Below are positions 1 to 10,835 of a DNA stretch of 64,000 bases, in pieces; position 1 is the first letter of the stretch, and each line of letters starts with the position of its first letter. The stretch is from contig OY986966.1 of NCBI GenBank assembly GCA_963920575.1, forward strand, positions 4,484,130 to 4,548,129. Reading direction: 5' to 3'. A program made the translations under genes and the position numbers. Under the pieces are notes generated by a model that saw only the letters and a list, made by a program, of their open reading frames with translations, was not told the origin of the DNA and made no database searches. Origin of the DNA: Narthecium ossifragum. Lineage: Eukaryota > Streptophyta > Magnoliopsida > Dioscoreales > Nartheciaceae.

Positions 1-1060
1 AGCGATGCTAAACCCACGCTTGTCGATCTTTAGTTTCGATTATCTCGTTGAGTGTTGCTCATCTTGATTCATAAGAAGAGAACTTAAAATCTAATTTGGA
101 TTGGGATTCCTTATGATTTCTTTATTAATAAATCTCCATTTTAATTGCTTTTAGATTACTTTAGTTAGAGTACTCAAAAATCCATTTGCTTTCAACGATT
201 GTCGAAATTATATTGCGTACACTAATCCGACCATCCAATTCTTGCGTAAACTAATCCGTACTCTCACTAACTACGTAGTAGTTAGTTAGTAGTTCAGTAA
301 AATGTTTTGAACCCTTGATTTGGATAAACGACACATTTCTAGTTGCGTCGACACTACTTCTTTCAAGATGTATATACCTAATGAACTATGAGATACTACT
401 ATATGAATGGGTGCATTATTTGACATCAATCCATAATAATTAAGACTTATACTGATACACACTTTATGCATCCATCATTTTCGGTGTTTGTTTGCATGAA
501 TGAAAGTCCTTTTTGTGCATCAATCATTATGAAACAAGGTTCAGGTTGAAGTTTGTTTCTTCACTACACGGGAACATCCCAACTACAAGCATGTTCATAA
601 TGAAGCGATTGATTCCCAAAAACCCAAATACTTTTTTATCTGGCCTCGCTGACCACCCACCTAATGAAGCAATCCATAATTAACTAAAAGACATCCAAAT
701 CCTATTGAGTACACAAATCTCAGAGTAAACCTAATAAATTGCATATTATTGACTTCTGAAACTACTAGTAAGAAAATTCAATTCTACCATAAAAAATCAA
801 ATCAATGTCCAAATTATATGTTGTTAAAGATTCCAAAAGTCATACGCCAAATCCAACAAATAACCCAATTCCCAAAATTAAAATAAAGCAACAAATCTCA
901 ATAAAAGAAAAGAAAAGGAGAAGACATTTTCTTAAAACCGAAACATAACAATTTAGAGAAGACAACAACATGAAGTAAATTCTAGAAGAAACCAAGTAGT
1001 CGAAGTAGATCAAAGAAGATAGGAAGACGCATATATTGATGTCAGGAAACCGAGCCAAGA
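1..1060. other. AT-rich non-coding stretch
   Basis: I see no convincing coding exon, RNA gene or terminal repeats here. The sequence is AT-rich with stops in all frames and no long conserved-looking frame. A short palindromic stretch of GTAGTTAGTTAGTAGTT type lies near 275-295. Confidence 0.5.
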
Positions 1061-1298
1061 TTGGTTCTTGAGTACTTGAGGTCACGGGCCAACAATAGAA
1101 ATCACACAAACATGTCGAGGGTTCTTGAGATATACCAATCCGTGAGGGCCTCGTTGACCCCCGTGAAAAACTCTTTAGAAGCAAATCGTCATCTGCGAGA
1201 AGGGATTGAGAGAAGGGGCGGTGAGAGACCTCCAAGAGGACGAATTGAGAGAAGGGGCGGAGAGAGAGAGAGAGGTGGTCTGCGAGAGAGGAGCGGTG

Positions 1299-1299
<1 letters not shown>

Positions 1300-1353
<54 letters not shown>
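1300..1353. repeat. (GA)n microsatellite
   Basis: A near-perfect GA dinucleotide run is interrupted by a single AAA near 1321. It sits in a wider purine-rich tract (about 1195-1370) with several GAGAGAAGGGGCGG-like repeats. Open frames across it, such as an Arg/Glu-rich one on + and a Ser/Leu-rich one on -, are artefacts of the repeat. Confidence 0.95.
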
Positions 1354-1355
<2 letters not shown>

Positions 1356-1440
1356 CGGAGGAGCGTCGGGGGAGAATAGGATGGGGAAGTGTCTATCAGA
1401 AAAGTGGGGAAGAATCATTAGGTAGATTTAATCAACTATA

Positions 1441-2020
1441 GATTAGATAAGGTTAGATATTAATCACATAACCTTACCTAATCAAATGAATTAATCGCAT
1501 AACCTTACCTAACCACATTATATTTCAATAATATTAACGATCCAACCTTATAAGGGTATGCATAACCACAACCCTCTATTATGAGGTTGATAAGTGTATG
1601 AAATTATTGATTTATAGGGGACGAAAGTTCATTATTGCATGAAGCGAGAAAAAAGCTGAGAACGGCTCTTTACTAGGGTCAAGCTTTAGTAGACGGCACT
1701 GAAAACATAAGTTCATAAATATAGTTGAGAACTGTTTATAACCATCTTACGCTATATAAGAAATATAAATAGGCTTTTAGTCTTGATATGCCTCGAGATA
1801 CAAATAAAAATAAATATGAAAATGATTTCATAAATTTAGTTGTATAATTTGAGAAACGAATACCAATAATCATAAACCGACAAAAGGACCGCAAAACTTT
1901 GGACCAAAGCAACACCCAAAAAGAATCATTTAAATGTATATCGAGGTTGGACACGTGTTTGAAGCGGTTAGAACTGGATAACCCGATAACACTTTGGATG
2001 TAAAACTGGCACCCATTATA
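1441..2020. other. Non-coding stretch
   Basis: No gene is visible. The 1440-1520 part carries three copies of an ACCTTACCTAA(T/C)C word. The rest is AT-rich without a recognisable element. Confidence 0.4.
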
Positions 2021-3110
2021 TAGGAGTGGTAATTCGGGTTCTCGAGTTGGGTTCGGGTCAGGTCGAGTACCATTATCTTGACCCAAAGGCCAAACTCGAA
2101 TTCGACCCGTTTATTAAACGGGTCGGATTTGTTAACCTGAACTCGACCTGATATTAAACTGGTCAATTCAACCCAACCCGCCTAACTCGTTTATTAAACG
2201 GTTCGAATTCGGGTTGGCGGGTCAGGTCAACCTGTTTAAGTGAGAGCATATAATTCTCTCTTTTCATTTTTAGAAAACATGTAATTATGTTAATCCTAAC
2301 TTTGTTTTGATGATGTCTATATGTGCATGACAATAAACCAATGATTTGATGTTTATATTCCTCAATTTAAATCACTTATATCTCAATTTCTAAAAGCTCT
2401 AGCATTGACGGTCGATGTCAGGATTGACCGTGAGTTGGCACGGTCAATGCTCCTAACTTAGCCAAGTTGGAGCTGAACTGACGGTCGAACCAAGCATCAA
2501 CCATAGAGTGGCATTCTCTTGACAGAGACGTATGGTCGATGCGACGGTCGACGAATGGATCGATTGTGAGTGAATCATGGAGGGTGCATGGATAGACCGT
2601 CGACGGACGATACACGGATAGACCGCGAGCTTTGTTGATCAAGATTAAAGATTGAATGTCGATTGATTGACAGACAATGCACGGATCGACTGTGAACTTT
2701 GTTGATTAAGATTGAAGATTGAAGGTCGATCGAAGCATTAACCCTGAATGCTGACGATCGATGTGACGGTGGATGTGTGGATCGACCATGAAGTTTGAAA
2801 GTTAAATTTTGAGTTAAACGACTGAAGCGACGATCAATGTATGGATCAACTGCCAGCATAAGCAGACTCAAAAATACATGAAAAGCTTAAAAAATTAATG
2901 GGTTTAGACACATCGTGAGTTAATAATCGGGTCATGGGTGGCAGGTGATTAACGGGTCAGCCGGGTTACCCGACTCAACCCCCACTCGACCCGTATATTG
3001 ATGGGTCATAATCGAATTGATCCGTTTATGACTCGAACTCGAATATAACAAACATGAACCCATTAATTTCAGGTCGGGTTGACGGGTTTGAACCCGAATT
3101 ACTACCTCTA
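2021..3110. mobile_element. Non-autonomous inverted-repeat DNA element
   Basis: The left end starts TAGGAGTGGTAATTCGGGTT, and the right end, read on the minus strand, starts TAGAGGTAGTAATTCGGGTT. This is the style of plant hAT-type MITE families. Both ends continue as irregular inverted repeats of CGGGTC/GACCCG words for about 200 bp. The interior (about 2408-2850) is an array of CGGTCGATG and GGATCGACC words. The flanking 8 bp (CCATTATA and CCAAAAAA) do not form a clear duplication, so the exact ends and the superfamily are uncertain. No transposase frame is present. Confidence 0.5.
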
Positions 3111-3286
3111 CCAAAAAACGCCAGAAAGGACGTCCGAGCAGCTAGCTCTTGGTGTCTGTCTTCTATACATATACCCTTTTTCAATGAGATGAGTAACTGA
3201 TGCGACATAACAACGGTTGTTGGGTCTGATAGGGTGATGGATAGGTGCAGCCATATCAGAAAGAATGTGGAAAACCATTACATTAA

Positions 3287-3550
3287 CATATTATAGGTGT
3301 AGTGTGAATATATTATTTCTGATTTGCAAACAAGTGCTTAAGAAAGTGCGATTGTATTTTATGCGAATGTAGCATTCAAAAGTTCGACGAAGCAAGAGGT
3401 GTGTAGCCATGTCACACATAACAGATATAGTGCGAATGTAACATTTCTGATGTGCAAACAATAGCTTAACAAAAAACGATGGCATTTTCTGCGAATGTAA
3501 TGTTGCAAAGTATGACATGGTGGGGAGAGTGCATAGTAGGCATGTGACAG
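3287..3550. repeat. Diverged tandem duplication, unit ~130 bp
   Basis: Two successive units share the order GTGCGAATGTA, ATTTCTGAT(T/G)TGCAAACAA, GCTTAA, a run ending TGCGAATGTA, and then a CATGTCACA or CATGTGACA end. The copies lie at about 3287-3415 and 3421-3550 and are clearly diverged. No function is visible. Confidence 0.55.
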
Positions 3551-3872
3551 CAATAAAACTCTAATGCATATCTCCCTTTCATATATTATATTACACAAAT
3601 TGAGAGGAAAGATAAAAAAAAAATTTGACATGGGGCGAGGTACACAAAGAAATTGACAAGAGGCAACATATTCAAAAGAAAGCACTACAATCAAAAGATC
3701 ATTCATTGAGCATATATATATATATATATATCATGCTACATTCAAGTTCGTTAAGGTATAATACAAGGTTGTTGTCACAAAAATCCCGCGACAAAGAGTC
3801 TACCATGGGCATATTACATGATAGTAGGCAAGCCAATCACACATTGTGCTATGGTGAGTACACCCATTTCAG

Positions 3873-4253
3873 TTACGAGAAGATTTTTACAAAAATTGCT
3901 GTCACGACAACAACAAGAACCCAAATGGCAATATGCAATTCGCACATCTGGCCACACATCACTTCCACTTGAAGGCCCACTGTGTCCTCCATCACTCCGT
4001 TGCTGCTAGACTGGGCACCCAGCGGTAGACTAGTAGGTGATGCGGAAATATAAGATGAACTTGAGAATGAGGGTTGTTGAAGTAGCACATCTTCCCACCT
4101 CCAAAATCCACACCCATTTGGACTACTAGGACACACATAAAAGGTGTGACCCGGTTTTTTTTCGATGCGGGAGACTCGTCGCATGGCGTTTAGGCCGCAC
4201 TTACACTTTAGTTGAATGGACCGGGGTGATGCGGACGATGATGCATGCGACAT
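3873..4253 (-). CDS. Small GRF-type zinc finger protein with C-terminal membrane anchor
   Basis: A single-exon frame of 126 aa. Residues ~16-55 contain CKCG, then a K-P-G-x-x-F-Y-x-C stretch, then CGFWRWED. This is the signature of the GRF zinc finger (zf-GRF), in which three Cys and one His or Cys bind zinc and which binds nucleic acid in other proteins. Residues ~105-124 form one hydrophobic segment (IAIWVLVVVVTAIFVKIF) that should anchor the protein at its C-terminus. Small proteins of this layout are numerous in plant genomes and often lie in transposon-rich DNA; their role is unknown to me. The start at 4253 is the first Met before the finger. There is no neighbouring transposase. It may be a host gene or a mobile-element passenger. 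Confidence 0.6.
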   Translation of the reverse strand: MSHASSSASPRSIQLKCKCGLNAMRRVSRIEKKPGHTFYVCPSSPNGCGFWRWEDVLLQQPSFSSSSYISASPTSLPLGAQSSSNGVMEDTVGLQVEVMCGQMCELHIAIWVLVVVVTAIFVKIFS

Positions 4254-5068
4254 CCCTCACTTTATTACATCATCAATACAGAAATTATTAGTGATGGGTA
4301 TAACATTCATTCGCACATGTAAGCTACAATAACGAATGCCCTGGGGAAATGAATATGAAATTTAAATTAAGTGGGACATAAAGTTTCCATTTCTTCAAGA
4401 AATCACAAGGAAGACATCGACATTGAGCTTTTTTAACATAACTTTTTTCACTTCCTAGTTACTACAATGTGTATTCCATATCTCACCTAGATGTGATAAC
4501 TGCCAGTAAACCCTAAATTGTATCCTGACAAAAAATTGACTATACATTTTAGCAACTATACATGTAATTAATTTGATTGATAACTGAATCAAATTTGACT
4601 TCACAAATTAAAGAAATAGATAATCACAACAATAACTAGACTAGCATGTAAAGCAAGAGATTTTACAACTTTTGTAGGAGAAACAAGCATGTATTGTTTC
4701 ATGACAGAAGTAAACCTAAAACAACATATGCAGTTAAGAATTCCTTGTTTTGGTTGAAAGGGTATCAAAGCTAGTAACTCTTCAAGACAATGTGACAATT
4801 CATAAATCAATGAAAATGGTAATTAAGCATGTTCGAACAAATGACTAAAAGGTACATGACCCATATCGTGCATATAAAGTAGGTGAATGAAATACCTATA
4901 CTTCACATCAAATGAAACAAAACAATATAAAATAGGGTGATTGGATTTTTCATCCATTGAAGTGTGAAATATTGCATACTACTTTTACTATTTGTAGTTG
5001 AAAGAATGATTGATGTCAACCTCTAGACCCTCCAAACATAAACACATCTTCTCAACACCCCATGAAAA
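4254..5068. other. AT-rich flank of the large nested block
   Basis: No coding exon, RNA gene or terminal repeat is evident. It would be the upstream region of the GRF-finger gene and the left flank of the transposon block that begins at 5078. Confidence 0.4.
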
Positions 5069-5077
5069 TATGGGAAA
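5069..5077. repeat. 9-bp target-site duplication TATGGGAAA (left)
   Basis: The same nonamer occurs at 25889-25897, immediately outside the opposite terminal inverted repeat. Nine base pairs is the duplication length typical of Mutator-like transposons. Confidence 0.85.
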
Positions 5078-5117
5078 GGATGGTTTTATATGCACCACCA
5101 CAATATATAAGTGCACC
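5078..5117 (+). repeat. Left terminal inverted repeat of the Mutator-like unit
   Basis: About 40 bp, matching the complement of 25849-25888 with roughly five mismatches. The outermost part is GGATGGTTTTATATGCACCA. Confidence 0.8.
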
Positions 5118-5319
5118 CGTTTTACTAGGTGCACCACACTCAACTTTCTGAATACAACATATTGCTAGATGCACCACGTACCATTTTTCATATATCCCAT
5201 ATTACCCTTCACCCTCTCACTAATCCAATACCCTTCACCCTCTCACTAATCCAAACCTGGTTTTACTAAATGCACCACCCACTTTAACTCCATCCTCTAC
5301 GGTTCTACCCCACCGCTCA

Positions 5320-5530
5320 ACCCTACCACCTTACTCTAACCCATGCTTCAAACGAGAAAGCTTCCTTCCCGGTGAAACCCGCCGTCGCCTGAAGAAACCG
5401 CCGATGCCGCGACTTCTGTCGAGCCGCGACCTCCACGTCTTCCCCAACGCCGTCGACCTCCGCCGGGCACGATTTCTCCGCCTCTTCCCCATCAAAGAAA
5501 AAGAAGGGAGGATATCCCACATTACGGTTA
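5320..5530. other. GC-rich island, possible captured exon
   Basis: A sharply GC-rich stretch lies in an AT-rich element end. Open frames run through it on both strands (a Pro/Arg-rich one on +, an acidic one on -), and I recognise neither. Such islands inside MULE ends are often captured pieces of host genes, but no family can be named here. Confidence 0.35.
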
Positions 5531-5563
5531 GTCCCCCCTATCATCGTAACTTAGCATTAAGAT

Positions 5564-7920
5564 TGTCGCGCACCGACCCGCGAAAGCCCAATCGGGTCAG
5601 GCGACGTGAACCGGAACCTAACTAAACGCGGAAAAAGCTGGCGAGGGTTCCCTCTAACCTATTGGTCTCCCTAACAATTCACCAAAAGCACCCTCAATTA
5701 AAAGACATTAATTTAATGAAACCTCGAACCACAGATTACAAACCCAAAAAGATTTAATATACATATCCTCGGAGAGGGGAAGATTCAAATGCAACATTAC
5801 TCCCGTAGGAGACTATCTAACATAAGGTATAAAAACAGTAAAGATCACCACCTCTCAAAGTCTACCAGGCGCCGCCGCACCGCCGACCAACTGCCCCGTA
5901 GGGGCCACAGAAGAAGAACTGATGCCTGCACCTGCAAAAGGCAGCCCGGGTAGGAGTGAGCATAAAGCTCAGTAGGCTTCTACACTACGACACACTGAAG
6001 GAAGAGGGAAACGCAACAGTGTCGCCCTCAACTAGGATCTGGCTGTATACAGGGGTCCCATAACCCCACCGCGTGTCCCTGAGACCCAGGAGCAGCGCTC
6101 GGTAAGCAGGAACAAACACTGTTGACTCACATGCAGGGACCCGATACTTCATGCGGGAAAAGGCACCGCTGAGTAGACAACTCCTCTACTCAAGAGTCAA
6201 CACAGTGGAACACCAGCTACACCTCAGCATCCGACTCGAGGCCGACACGACCTCTACAATCATCAAGCAGCAAGTGCACCAGTCATCTAAGTCTATCATC
6301 GAATTGACTGGACACCATAATTTGAACCGGGTCCAAACTACCCAACCTCGGTCCTAGGGCTAATTCCGAGCTTCCAGCCTCGGGACGGCGACCCACAGAT
6401 CACCCACGCCCTAACTATGCAACTAATGCACAAATCAACAGTGCATGCTATGAACATACACAAACAGGAGATAGGCATGCAACAGTATGATAATGCATCA
6501 TATAAGTCAACCGGATCGCTGCAGCGGTACTACCAACCGCTGCCAGCCGATCCGTAGCGAGTCCCGGCATTACGACAGTACCGCGACCGTCAACCGCGGA
6601 CTCCTGCACGGAAAACAACCCCAAAAATGATGATGAACAGTAAAAATATAATATTATAATCCAAACATATAATATTATATTCAAAACACCAAAACCTCTA
6701 CTTAGAGGCTAATTTATCCCTTCAATCTGACATCCAAACGACTTCGGATTCAAGATCCAACTTAGCCATCCATAGATCAACATGCCGAGATCAACATATC
6801 CAAAATCCATAATCATCCAACGGTTGGATTAACGGGAAAACACTAATCAAAACCACTAAAAAAATAGTCAATAAAACCCCATCAGTCCGCTTTGGGATCG
6901 ATCCGAAATGTTTGGATCGATCCGAACAGCTTCATACCTGCTTCAGATCAGCCTCGTCGCAGGTCACGAGAAAAATCACCAAAATTCGTAGAAAAATCAG
7001 AAAAATACGAAATAAGCTGGAATAGAAAGATAACTCAGAGGTGTACAACTCGTATGTTCATCATAAGTCAATATCATGCTTTTACAAACCAGAAAACGCG
7101 CCGTAAATCGGCTGTTCCTGAAGAACAGAGAAACCGGAAAAATCCGAGTTTAACATGCTTAAATCCTACGAAAATCTCAACCAAAGCTTATGAAACTTAA
7201 ACCAGAAATTACACTAAGCAAGAGAAAGCCAACAACACAAAGAACAACAAGGTCTAACGGCTAGATCAAGAGAACACCCCTAATCTAACTCAAGTAGGTA
7301 GAAACCTACCGGAAACGTACTCCTTGGCTGATTCCCCGCGAACTGGTCACCAACGCAGCTCCAAAGCACACCAGGGATCTTTCTCACGCCGTCATGGTTC
7401 CAATGAGCCTTGGAACACCCAAAACGGTGGCCGGAGGAGGGAGAATGAAGAAGAAGAAGTGGCTGCCGGGAAAAACAGAGGAAGTAGCGCTTGCGGGAAG
7501 AAGAAAGAAACCGGAAGAAGAGGGAAGAGGAAGGAGAAGGAGAAGAGGAAGAAAGGGGAAGGGGAAAGCCGGGAAAGGAGGGGAAAAAAGAAAGTAGGGG
7601 AGGGAAAGTCCTCCCCTTCTGATAGGGGAGAGCGACGGCCAACGGCGGCCATCCTCGCAAAGGAAGACACCGACAAGCTACAGTGTCTGGATCGATCCAA
7701 CACCATGCTGGATCGATCCAAGACAAGGATGGATCGATCCAACACTAGTTGGGATCGATCCACAGTTCAAAAACCCCCTAAACGGATCTAGTCAAACACA
7801 AATATCAATCAGAGGTTGTGTGTGCACACGCGGGTGTGAAACAAACCAACAAGTCACAATTTATCAAATTGCCCTTGCGATCTTCAACGAGCCACATGGG
7901 TAGAGGGATAGGCCCTCACA
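5564..7920 (-). mobile_element. Solo LTR A (2.36 kb), TSD AAGAT
   Basis: Begins TGTCGCGC and ends CCTCACA on the plus strand (TG...CA ends on either strand). It is flanked by AAGAT at 5559-5563 and 7921-7925, a perfect 5-bp duplication. It is homologous over its whole length, in opposite orientation, to 30294-32772, which has an independent duplication. The strand given is relative to that copy, because transcription direction is not proven. No internal region or second LTR is present, so this is a solo LTR left by LTR-LTR recombination. Open frames inside (for example 7324-7791) are purine-rich artefacts that differ between the copies. Contains GGATCGATCC palindromes at 6895, 6914, 7689, 7710, 7731 and 7752. 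Confidence 0.88.
7689..7761. repeat. Four GGATCGATCC palindromes at exact 21-bp spacing
   Basis: The 10-bp perfect palindrome starts at 7689, 7710, 7731 and 7752, separated by unlike 11-bp spacers. Two more copies lie at 6895 and 6914. The equivalent part of solo LTR B carries other palindromes at 20-23-bp spacing. Confidence 0.85.
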
Positions 7921-8030
7921 AAGATCTTGCCGACGATGTGAGGATAGACTGGCGCTAGTTCAGTTTGGTCCATATGCCTCCGTTCCTCCCCCCGTTTTCT
8001 TCATTATCGGTCCTGTAAATCCGATCATTC

Positions 8031-8225
8031 TCATTATTTTCGGTTTTTCGAAACCGAAAGTTTGTAATTTTTTTGGTCGGTATATAACCGAACTATATAT
8101 TCAGAAATTCTTGACCGATTACTAGCTATATTTTCGGTTATGGAAAGCCGATTTTACATCGCTTTTTCGGTTTCATATATCCGCATGTGTAGTTGATTTT
8201 CGGTTCTTTGTAACCGAACTTGTCC
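8031..8225. repeat. Array of short TCGGTT...AACCGA hairpins upstream of the PMD gene
   Basis: At least five short inverted motifs of the form TCGG-N(10-20)-CCGA follow one another. Examples are a TTCGGTTTTTCGAAACCGAA core near 8039, TCGGTATATAACCGA near 8077, and TCGGTTCTTTGTAACCGA near 8201. A second array of the same words lies beyond the PMD gene at 10390-10745. Flanking arrays of this kind resemble the subterminal repeats of DNA transposons. Confidence 0.7.
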
Positions 8226-8280
8226 CAGTCATAGTTTATGGCTTAATTAGCGTGAATGATTTTGGTTTTATGACAGATAC

Positions 8281-10187
8281 ATGGCAGAGAGCTCAAATCC
8301 TGTTCCCCACACCATGCGCCAACGACCCATCGCGTCGGTGAGGCAAAGGAGGGTGCGGGAACACAAGGTGACGGAGGTTCCAGCAAATCATGTTGACCCA
8401 TTGTCGGAGGCAGGATCAGGTGACGAGGCACGACCAGGTGGCGATGACTTCGATACCAGTGAGCCTATTCCTAGAGGGCCTGAAGATGAATCACTCCTAA
8501 CAGAGTTTAGGACTCACGTAGCATACCGGATATGACGTGGAGTGGTATAGTACTCAATAATAAATGTAATTTTTATTTAAGTATATGTTATTCACTATTG
8601 TTCTAACAGCTTTCATGTTTACTCATTGATGTAGGATCATGGGCCATTGAAATGTTTGGCCCATGGGACTATGGTAAAAGATTGGGGGGGGGGGGGGGGG
8701 GGGGAGCGTTGGGACGGGCGCATTCAGAGAGGTTGTGTGTGTGTCAGGACTGGGGAGCTTGCTAGATTGTACGTACAGTACAATCGATAAGGTGTTAGTG
8801 TCGACACTCATTGAGAGGTGGCAACCGGAGACCAACAAATTTCATTTGCCATGCGGTGAAATGACCATCACAGTCGCCGATGTGAGGACCATCCTGGGTA
8901 TCTCCGTCACTAGACGAGCCATAGAGCTTCGCAAGATGGGGACTGAGGAAGTTGGCCTAGATTGCTCAGTGAAGGCCTACTTGCTCGATTGCACACTATT
9001 TTGTGATAAATCGGTGAGCAAGGTGCACGTGTCTTACCTTTTTTCATTGCGGGATCTGCATGTTGCGGGCCAGTACGCATGGAGAGCTGCGGCCCTAGCT
9101 TACTTGTACCGCCACTTGGGTGCCGGTAGTAGATGGGCTACGAAGCAGATGGGAGGGTACCTGACCTTGATGGAGGTATAATATCATCGCACATGTATGG
9201 CATGAAAATATTGTTACATTTTGTACAAATTATCTTTATGATTTGCAGGCATGGATATATGATCACTTGCCTACGATCGTGGCTCCACACCGCGATTTGC
9301 ACTATAGACCGGACCAGCCGTGCGTGTATCGCTGGATCCCGGTTAGAGATGGTGGTGATCATGCAGATAATCTTGTGGCCAAGTGTGAGGAGTTAGATGA
9401 TTTGAGAGAACATCAGGTGAGCTATCATTTACTTGTGCAAGTCTTCTAATTTCCGTATACGGTATTTAGTTTAGCATATGTTGCAGGTTTTGTGGGATCC
9501 CTACCATGAAGATAGGGGAGGACCATTTCCCCTTGATGACATCAGCTTTTACTATGGGACGTTGCATGGGATGGATTGTGTCGAGCCATACCATCCGGAT
9601 AGGGTCCTTCGTCAATTTGGTATCCAGCAGATAATCCCTGGAGAGCCACTCAAGCCGGCCTCTCAGTCTTTGGCTGCCGGGAAGACTGGACGAGGATTTA
9701 AGAGGATCTTTGAGTTCGTGCCAGAGTATTGGAATAGATGACCTGACCATACAATCCAATCAGCAATAACCGCTCGAACTGCGAGAGTGGCACACGATTG
9801 TGTGCCTGAATACATGGGCTGGTACCGATCTCATTCACATGTGAGAGTCCAGAACCCAGAACTGAAGACATCATCCTATCGGCCTTCAGGAGATTTACAT
9901 GTGCAGGTATGTTAGACTTGATGTTTATAATCGTGTTAACATGTGAACCCACCCAGAATAACTTTTTTTTTTATGTCTTCTAATTACAGTTTGATCGTGT
10001 TGTGGATATCATCGATGACACGGTTACGCACGGTCAAGACTTCAGTGTCGATGAGCACATGAGAAGATGACGTGAGGTCAGTGCAGTTGTGCATGGCCAT
10101 CCATCCCTATTCGGGCAATTGTACGAGAGACGGAGACGGCGACGAAGAAGAACGGAAGAGGGAGGTCCATCAGGCGCTAGTAAATGA
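8281..10187 (+). pseudogene. Decayed plant-mobile-domain (PMD) gene
   Basis: Recognised from family knowledge as the aminotransferase-like plant mobile domain seen in MAIL1/PP7-long-form-like proteins and in transposons. Exons inferred: 8281 to about 8540, then a part from about 8735 to 9175 (ERWQPETNKFHLPCGEMTI is the domain hallmark), 9249-9416, 9487-9906 (DCVEPYHPDRVLRQFG hallmark) and 9990-10187. The last three junctions are good GT-AG sites with frames that join. It is broken by in-frame TGA codons at 8533-8535, at 9739-9741 and near 10066, and by a run of 21 G at 8684-8704 between the first two parts. Stops sit where the family usually has Trp or Arg, consistent with CG-to-TA transitions. 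It is convergent with the OTU gene at 10836-11447, and both sit in the Mutator-like block. Confidence 0.75.
8684..8704. repeat. Poly-G tract (21 G)
   Basis: An uninterrupted G run within the decayed PMD gene. Its length may be uncertain because such runs are prone to sequencing error. Confidence 0.9.
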
Positions 10188-10389
10188 TAGTGATTTTTGT
10201 TGATGCTATGAGTTATGTTAAACTTTTTATTGTATGTTGGTTGACAGACAGCTTACTAAACCCTTTGTTGTATGTTGGTGGCCCAATCTTTGGCCTTTGG
10301 GCTTGTATATTTTGCGTCTTCAATACTTTTTCTAACTTCAAAACTTTATATCAAAAAAATTTCTTGCGTACAGGTTTTTACTAATGTGT

Positions 10390-10745
10390 TCGGGACCATA
10401 TAACCGTTTAAATCATTACATTTCGGATTTTCGCGACCGAGAATAACAATTTATTATGGTTGCATAGTGTCGTGTAAAAAATATCGGATTTTTGCTGCCG
10501 AAATTATTGACTATTAGCAGACTTCCAGGGCCTGTTTAAAGCATATGTTCGGACATATATCAAGAATTTTTTCAATATACACTACATAAAATGATTTGTG
10601 CACGACATTATCTGTGGTGTAATAAAGCCGATTTTAAAGCATATGTTCGGACTTTCGCGGCCGAAAAAATGGATTATTGTCGGCTTCGTAGGGCCGTGTA
10701 ACAATTTTCGGATTTTCGTGGCCGAACTTATTGATTATTATCGGA
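10390..10745. repeat. Array of short CGGA...CCGA hairpins downstream of the PMD gene
   Basis: Repeated words such as CGGATTTTCGCGACCGAG, CGGATTTTTGCTGCCGAA, CGGACTTTCGCGGCCGAA and CGGATTTTCGTGGCCGAA are each a small inverted repeat, spaced 40-100 bp apart. They mirror the array at 8031-8225 on the other side of the PMD gene. Confidence 0.7.
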
Positions 10746-10835
10746 ACAAACAATAAAACATCTATTTCAATGGAAGATGACAGACAAGTGAGTGGCAAAC
10801 AAACAGAGTTTTCAATATATCTTTATGTTGTCAAG

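Noticed and set aside
840..1441. Long open frames on both strands around the GA microsatellite
   Set aside because: The frames are produced by the GAGAGA repeat (Arg/Glu on +, Ser/Leu on -), with no domain and no splice context.
2013..3118. 8-bp target duplication for the TAGGAGTGG element
   Set aside because: The flanking octamers CCATTATA and CCAAAAAA agree at only five positions, so no duplication is claimed.
7280..7791. Overlapping Lys/Arg/Glu-rich and Pro/Ser/Phe-rich frames
   Set aside because: They lie inside solo LTR A in a purine-rich tract. The equivalent part of solo LTR B (30590-31088) does not conserve either protein.
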